From: Inonotus obliquus
Taxonomy: Eukaryota; Basidiomycota; Agaricomycetes; Hymenochaetales; Hymenochaetaceae
NCBI GenBank assembly: GCA_032164295.1
Contig: JAJHTX010000012.1
Coordinates: 744,001 to 808,000, forward strand
Direction of reading: 5' to 3'
Length of the DNA stretch: 64,000 nt
This document shows, piece after piece, positions 57,451 through 64,000 of this stretch. Every line of letters begins with the position of its first letter. The first letter of the stretch is position 1. The notes beneath the pieces were generated by a model, which saw nothing but the letters and a program-made list of their open reading frames with translations, was not told the DNA's origin and made no database searches. The translations under genes and the position numbers were made by a program.

Positions 57451-57997
57451 TCATGCAATGTTCACAGTCACATTAGCAACCTCAGTGAGGAAGAGTGTGC
57501 TAGCCTATACACAGAGAAGTTATTGCGTTTCGACAACTTTCTATCCGATATATTACTTACCCCAACAAAGGATGCGTGCGCAACACTGATCAATGTGGGA
57601 CCAGAGCCGATATTGCTTGGGACCGCCACGGTAAAGTTCTGGTTGGGCATATTTAACGTCGATGAGTCAAATTGCGGGTCGTACGCGCCAGTGAAGAGGG
57701 CAGTTCCCAAAGCACCGTTGTCCGCGCAAGGTTCTGCATCACAGTGGCGAATTGCAATCCCGACACCGATCTCCGTTATACTTGTTTGAGAGTTCTACAA
57801 CGCAAAGGATATCAAAAAAACTGCTGGTTAGCGATAAAACTCGTAAGTACGGAGAAATAGGGACTTACAGGTCGGACGACGGAGACAGTCACATCTTGTC
57901 CAGCTATCAGAGTCTCCCCACTTGTCGGCGAGAAAATTACGATCCTCTGTGCAGCGGCGGCAGCAACGAGAGATGTGAGGACAGCAAGGAGCTTCAT
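57451..57997 (-). CDS. Small secreted protein paralogue, 138 aa
   Basis: Three exons, complement(57451-57504, 57561-57794, 57869-57997); exon 1 is 129 nt and exon 3 is 54 nt, both identical in length to the gene at 3207, with introns at equivalent codons. Signal peptide MKLLAVLTSLVAAAAAQ, then IVIFSPTSGETLIAGQDVTV, ITEIGVGIAIRHCDAEPC (the same Cys pair), MPNQNFTVAVPSNIGSGPTL and the VANVTVNIA end. A TATA-like GTATATAC lies near 58068 on the minus strand. Extracellular, function unknown. Paralogy with the 3207 gene is seen directly. Confidence 0.85.
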
Positions 57998-58820
57998 GTT
58001 TGCAATAGATGGATACTGGAAGGTTCAAGAAGAGAAAACGATGTTTTCTTTCTCGTACCCTTGATCTGTATATACACCTCGCTTGCAATTGCATCAGTCA
58101 CGGATTCTTCACATGCACACTAGCGGTGTATGTCGACCGTCGACAAATCGTCACCGCCTTGAGGGGTTATTGGTGCCCGCGAAAGAAAAGCGGAATCGGT
58201 TCCGGAATACGAAACGGCATAACCGCATACATCCCCAGCCGACAATGAGCGGCAATGTTGAGTTTATGTTTAGGCCTATCGCGGCATCAGCGGATCATCA
58301 AGCATCGTATTACGTCATCTTATTCCGCACAGCATCCAGCCGCTCGTCACTACCGAAGGCTGAGCGGTATGCATCTGAGCATCTTTTACATACATCGGAG
58401 ACTTGACTCCTTCTCTGTTGAGGAGAAGCTGCCGAATAACTCGCCCGTTTCGAGCGCATGCGGGCTGTGTTGCTTTAGATCATGTGGATTATTTTCTCAT
58501 CTATGATGGGGAAAATTAAGACATTGTGGTACTCGCCATCCAGCTACCGCCGCGTCTCTTCTAATTTCCGATGTCCGCCCCGATAACCACAATGGACTGC
58601 CCTGCTACAAGGCCCGAGTTCGCCGCTCCTAATTGTGGCGCGGTACAGCCTCTTGCTTGTATGAAGAAGTGCGACATAACATCTAGGTAATCGTAATTAA
58701 CCGTTGGCAATTGCGTCGTGCACTGATCCACGCTCGACTCTAACTTGTTTCGTTGATGGAGGAATACGACAGGTTGCAAACTCTCCCTTCTCCAGACGGC
58801 TCTCCTGCGTTCGCGAACTC
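57998..58820. other. Intergenic
   Basis: Promoter of the secreted-protein gene on the left and 3' flank of the Ca2+-ATPase on the right. Short ORFs without motifs. Confidence 0.45.
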
Positions 58821-61800
58821 TTAATTCGCCATCATTTTCGAAGTGAATGATCTTCCATCTATAGTTGTTCCATCCAAAGTTGTAGATCGACTTAGTACAA
58901 CATCACCGTCGCGGCGCCGCCAGATACGCATTTTACTAAGCGCCCTGCGAATACCAGACTTACTCTCGCCATCATCTGTAACGTTCGGGCGCTTCGTCGG
59001 TAATGCAGCTTCCTCGCGCATAAGGCCGACCTTGTAGAAGAAGCGTTCAACGGGTGGATTGGGAATACAGCGGATGAGGAAACCAAGGGGGATTGCTCCG
59101 CAACCTAAAGCTATCGAGATCCCCCAGAGCATTCCGTTGATTCTCGTAACGGAGAAAGCATGTCCACCAACGAAAACAATAACGATTTGAACACTGATCT
59201 CTGAAGACAAAGTCTCAAGAAAAATTTCAGTACATTCAAAAGGGGTGACGTACCGAGAAGGCAGATGCAGATGAAGTACGGGTTGCGAGCCAAGCCGTGG
59301 AAGATATTCTTGTGGTTACCGACGCAACGACAGTTGATTGAGTTGAATATCTGTGCGAAGACGAAAGCATTGAAGACGAGAGTACTCTTCCTAAGTTCAT
59401 TTTCAATTCCTACTGCTTCAGTAAGCTCGTCCGCCTCGAAACCGAGAATCCTCTCGCCCAAGAAGTGGAAAATGAGAGTGATGGCCGTCTGGTACATCGC
59501 CTGTCCGAGAAGTTGCTTGTACATATCAACAGTGAAAAGCGAAGCCGTAAGTTTATCAGGTTTGCGGTCGAGTAGCAAATGAGTCGCCGGATCTGATGCA
59601 AGGGCCACCGCGGCGAACGTACTTATGATAATGTTGACCCAAAGCAACTGTACGGCACTTAGAGCACTGCCGTCCTGCGTTCCAACGACGGAGCTGACGA
59701 ATGTAATGAGCACAGCTGTGATGTTACCGCTTAGAGCGAACTGCAAGAATTTGCGCAGTGCATCGTTAACACAACGACCCCACATGATAGCTGTTACTAT
59801 GTTCGTGAAATTGTCATCCATGAGGATAATATCCGAGGCCTCTTTTGCTACCTCCGTACCGGTAAGACCCATTGAGAAACCGACGTGGGCCGTCTTGAGC
59901 GCGGGGCCATCGTTCGTACCATCTCCGGTTACGGCAACGATCTCACCGAGCTCCTTCAATTTTTCCACGAGGATCTTCTTGTCTTCTGGGGATGAGCGGG
60001 CAAGTACCTGAAGTCGTGGAACTACCTCAAATAATTCGCGATCATCTAGTTCTCGGAACACTGAACCTTCCATGACAACTCCGCCAGGTGTGTAAATGCC
60101 ACATTGTTGGGCGATAGAACGCGCCGTCATCACATTATCGCCGGTGCACATCTTCACTTGTACACCTGCCCTGTTGCATTCCTTCACGGCTTCCATGACA
60201 CCCTCACGAAGTGGATCTTCAATAGCAGTAATGCTGATCAGAGTCAGGTCACTAGCCAGATACTCGTAAGGGACCTAACGGGTGGAAAGAGAACAATACG
60301 TCAGTAGGACAACACAATACTCTTAAAAAGCAACGGACCTCGTCAGCCTCTTCGATGTTTAAACCTTTAGGGGGCCATGAATCCAGGTCACGGTAGCACA
60401 ACGCAATGGTGCGAAGAGCCTGGCTCGCGTAGAAAGTGATGGTTCTTGTGATGTTATCCCTAGCAGCAGCGTCGATTTCGGTCGTCTCAATAGAGTCGTC
60501 TTCCCGTTCCGTAACATCTTCGCCGGGCCTCGACACCAAGACATGATGCGCGCACTTTTCTGTCAAGATTTCGCTGGCGCCTTTCAAGTAAACTCGCCAC
60601 TGGCTCTCGCCTATATGCACAACAACACCCATCGCTTTCCTTTCCGAGCTGAACGGGATCATCTGAGCAATCTCTGCGTTCTCTCTCGTTCTTTGATAGT
60701 CCGCCCAGCCATGTTCCTTAGCAAACCTGAGAAGTGCGGTCTCTGTTTTACTTCCAACGAACACGCTTTGTCCTGTTGTCTCATCCACATTCTCGAATGC
60801 TGTTGAGTTGATGCAAATCGACTCATTGAGACACTTCATCAGTGCAGGGCTCAGCATCTTTTCCAGGTCGTCTTCGTCAATAGTAAAGTCATCTAGGTGT
60901 GCTCGTCTCTGTCCCTTTTGCCCTGTACTTTCTGCAAGAATGGACTCTTCTCCGGCACTCGTAAGCCCTCGGTTCTCCGAAAGACGTCGCACAAACTTAG
61001 CGCGGACACCTACAGCACCTGCAACAACCGTCATCGCATTCTGTGTGAGAGTTCCTGTCTTATCCGTACACACGACACTCGCATTGGCCATGGTCTCGCA
61101 ACCAGCGAGAACGCGGACGAGAAGGTGCTCTGCCGACATCCGTTTTGTCGCGAGTGCCATTGCCAGAGTGACCGCAAGGGGTAGACCTTCAGGAATTGCG
61201 ACTACGAAAGCTGAAACTGATATGACAAGGATATCGACAAATGCAAGACCCCTCAGATTCGAATTTCGTTCCGGATTGTTGTTGCCAATTTGTACGAAGA
61301 AGCGAATGAGCAATACGAAGAAGAGGGAGAGGCATGCGGTAGTGGCGAGCTTCGCGATCAAGCTCATGAGTTTCTTGAGCTTGACCTGCATAGGTGTGTC
61401 CTCGGTATCCGAGCGGAGCGCTTCATACTCAGATATCAGAGTCCGCTTACCTAAATGTGGAGAGAAAACAACATACCCATCATGATGCGTCCGTTACAGC
61501 TAAGTTCACCAACCGCGGTAACGATGTAGCTACCGACTCCTTCCAGAACCTTACTTCCACTAACAACAAAGCAATCACTGTGAGCGTGAGGTGTACCAGT
61601 TGTTTTGCCTACACGATGTTCTTCGTAAGGGATCTTTTTGATGGCGTCGCTTTCGCCAGTGATACTCGATTCATCGCATCTAACGTTGTACCCTGAGATA
61701 AAGATACCATCGCATGGTGCAATTTCTCCTGGATCGAGACTAGCGACATCGCCTACGACCAAATCCTATGGATATCATCAATTGTATCCCTTGAACAAAG

Positions 61801-62589
61801 CAAGCACCAAATTACCTTGATATTAACGACATGCTCGTTGCCGTCTCGTATGACCTTTACCGTCCGATCCTCTTTCTTCGCATTCAACTGTTTAAACTGC
61901 CTCTCTTTCTGCCAATCATTCAAGGCGCTGAAGATAACGACAATGGCAACAGAGACCGCAATGGCGACACCCTTGACCCATTCAACGGGCGGTATCTCGC
62001 AAGTATTGGTGCCGTCCCCGCATGTGTATGTCTTACGAGGTGTGCCAAAATCCTGGAACAGGCCGAGGGCGAGGGCAACAGCGGCTGCTATTGATAATAC
62101 CATGAGTACTCTCGTCTTCAGCATATTCCACATGAGCTGTAGTATCGATTTGCTTTTCCGGACCGGAAGAATGTTCTGGCCAAACACCCGTTGCCTCTGT
62201 TCTAATTCAGCAGCAGAATGAATCAAGCCGCGCTTCGCGTCGCTACCGAGTCCTCGAAGTATGCCTCGAATCCCGCCATATGCCTCGAGCATCTCGAAAC
62301 TCTTCGATTCAGTCATCTTCGCAAGCTTGTATGGCGTGAACTCTGCTTGGACCGAGACCGTATTCGGGATGTCCCCGACATGATTCTTGAACTCGACTCG
62401 TCGTTTTTCATCCTCCATTTTGGTGATCTCTTCGATCTCTGGGACGTCTTTGATCTCATCTGAAATGAATCGGTCGCCACCAGGCCTGATGGCCGAGATC
62501 GTGCTATCGTCCATCCCGACGCCGTTTCGGTTTGCACGAGCATCAGAAGTCGTCAGGGTATGAATAGTTGTCTCTATGAGAGCGGTCAT
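58821..62589 (-). CDS. PMC1-type Ca2+-transporting ATPase
   Basis: P2B Ca2+ pump that moves cytosolic Ca2+ into the vacuole or out of the cell (family knowledge). Five exons, complement(58821-59200, 59254-60274, 60339-61420, 61477-61765, 61816-62589); 3546 nt, 1181 aa; phases close. The start is the first ATG in frame (MTALIETT). Features: long cytosolic N-terminus; transmembrane helices from about residue 165; A-domain GDVASLDPGEIAPCDG and CDESSITGESD; PEGLPLAVTLAMA; phosphorylation Asp474 in CTDKTGTLTQN; nucleotide-binding KGASE; hinge TGDGTNDGPAL; six C-terminal helices. The short basic tail (RIWRRRDGD) lacks an obvious long calmodulin-binding domain, as in fungal PMC1. Confidence 0.93.
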
Positions 62590-63323
62590 TTTGTGGGACA
62601 AGACCGGGGGTGGCAATGAAAAGAGTATTCATAAATAGCATCTGTTCGAGTGCCAAGGCAATGTTCCACGTTATGTTATCGTAAATTTTCGTTCCTCAAG
62701 CCAAGAGTAAAACACTACAAAACGTGCGTCGTGTATGAATGCAAATTTTCGTTCCTCGTCTAGCCAAGACTAAGATACTACAAACCGTGAAAGCCGTTTT
62801 ACTGTAACAGTCCGTAACTGTATAGAAAACAGCACTTACCCTCAATGGTCCCTCATTCGACGTAATCGAATGTAGCCGTTTACAAATTCTGCGATGCGGT
62901 CCACAAGCGAGGAGAGTTGTCGAAGGTTGTTGACTTGACACATTATGGTTTGCGCGTCTTCGAAGCGGTGAGCTGGATGAGACTGCGGTTTCCAAGGTTG
63001 TGATTATACAGTCAAGCATTTGGCTTCATGACACATCGGTTGTTGCCGATCTGCCGATCATCGCAAATCATTCCATCAATTTCTACTGTAGATACCTTCC
63101 TTTGAGTGTCGTGACTACGGTAACTCCATTCTGGTAGAATGCGGTTATCCCAGAGCAAAACCAGGTGATGATAATGGTTCTTGTATAGATTTTCTTGGAC
63201 AGTACGCGAACGGCAAAGCAGGGCTTAGCAGGCTACAGCTAATACATACATGCAATATCCTGAATCCGGCATACTCCTAGACTGGCTAGTGTACGCTCGC
63301 CTTCAGTTCTGTTTCACAATCTA
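62590..63323. other. Intergenic with promoter of Ca2+-ATPase
   Basis: Contains the 5' flank of the ATPase and a direct repeat (listed separately). No gene seen. Confidence 0.45.
62682..62788. repeat. Imperfect direct repeat in ATPase 5' flank
   Basis: AAATTTTCGTTCCTC followed by AGCCAAGASTAA and ACTACAAAMCGTG occurs twice (62682-62726 and 62742-62789), about 60 bp apart, 95-200 bp upstream of the ATPase ATG. It could be a local duplication carrying regulatory sites or lie within the 5' UTR. Confidence 0.65.
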
Positions 63324-64000
63324 CTAGTCAGCCTCGGCTGCTTGACGGATAATTTTCGCCATCTTCTCAGTGCATGGAACAATTGTGCACTTGAAAGGTT
63401 TAGGATGTCTAAGATAGTGAGTTGATATCAGTCGTACGTCCATCCTGAGCATGCATAGTGCGAACCTGATGAATCTAGACGTATACTCTCCACTAGATAC
63501 AACAGGGGTACCATGATCATCAATGGCCATCCCAATATTGAACATCGCGAGGATGGATTCCACGCCAATAAAGATCTGAGCTTACAGTCAGAGGTGGTAA
63601 GCGCAAGTTCAGTGAACGCACAGAGTTTTCCGCGAAGTGCCTCCCGGGACAGATGCTATCGGAAACTCATTCATCAGTTCATCGGCAACACACAAGGGTT
63701 AGTCACTCACCGTCTACCAAACCCGAAAGCTATTTTGCTTGCTTCACGAGGGCGCTTCTCACCTTCCTTAGTTAGCCAACGTTCCGATTGAACTTGTTCG
63801 GATCGGGATATTCCTCAGTGTCTCGCGACATAGCCCTGACCAATAGCTAACGCTCGCATACATACTATGACAAGTGCTCGGAGATGTGCCAAACATTGGG
63901 CAAAAGTGTAGTACCGGCAGGAATGACCCTCAGCGTCTGTGTCCTGCTCCAAAAGCCTGCTGAAAAGAATGGAGAAAAGTGTCACGTCCATGCTTCTTCC
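63324..64000 (-). pseudogene. P450 pseudogene at right edge (locus I)
   Basis: Minus-strand 3' exons of the same P450 subfamily: LRVIPAGTTLLPNVW near 63920, AMSRDTEEYPDPNKFN, KIAFGFGRR, ICPGRHFAENS, IGVESILAMFNIGMAIDDHG and the KPFKCTIVPCTEKMAKIIRQ tail ending in TAG at 63324. At about 63783 the expected NPERWLTKE codons read with one nucleotide missing, giving a frameshift and TAA, so this copy looks dead (or carries a sequencing error). The 5' part lies outside the window. Confidence 0.7.

Noticed and set aside
59625..60011. 128-codon plus-strand ORF
   Set aside because: Antisense shadow of the Ca2+-ATPase exon with TGDGTNDGPAL.

Overview
The window looks like nuclear DNA of a basidiomycete fungus, most likely an Agaricomycete. 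Almost every recognisable gene is cut by short GT-AG introns, mostly about 50-65 nt. The gene content (intron-rich P450 arrays, PL1 pectate lyase, copper-fist regulator, NACHT and Nik1 relics) fits a saprotrophic or plant-associated mushroom-forming fungus. Exon structures below were read by hand from splice signals, reading phase and family motifs; no search was run.

Layout. 0-7 kb: a small secreted protein (3.2 kb) and a ten-exon secreted pectate lyase (5.1-6.6 kb). 10-18.4 kb: housekeeping and regulatory genes: a zuotin-type J-protein with an unusually short C-terminus (-), a copper-fist transcription factor (+) and an alanine-aminotransferase-like enzyme with a putative mitochondrial presequence (-). 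19.4-30.3 kb: minus-strand cytochrome P450 cluster (one pseudogene, two apparently intact genes, one 3' fragment) with a roughly 1.06-kb hAT-like MITE at 25.2 kb. 31.7-34.7 kb: a SUZ-domain protein (+) and an M20 CNDP-type dipeptidase (-). 35.3-42.2 kb: more P450s: a pseudogene (+), an intact gene (+) and a 3' fragment (-).

42.5-53.3 kb is the accessory core. A 4.5-kb TIR element (42538-47080, 3-bp target duplication GAG) carries broken pieces of host genes: a RAD23-type ubiquitin-like domain, a cyclin and an LRR protein, with a second insertion of about 1.5 kb nested inside that holds an unrecognised ORF. Next come relics of a second RAD23 UBL, a NACHT NTPase, a Nik1-type histidine kinase HAMP array and a USP7/UBP15 deubiquitinase. 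A second TIR element (50983-53261, target duplication AGT) carries another USP7 piece and sits in the promoter of a duplicated P450. The paralogous promoter at about 38.5 kb preserves the unoccupied site. Both elements look like non-autonomous, CACTA-like, Pack-type transposons that move host gene fragments.

53.6-64 kb: the duplicated P450 copy (probably broken at one splice acceptor), the paralogue of the 3.2-kb secreted protein, a PMC1-type vacuolar Ca2+-ATPase, and a P450 pseudogene running off the right edge. In all nine P450 loci are present, three of which look intact, so birth-and-death evolution of one P450 subfamily alongside transposon traffic is the main theme.
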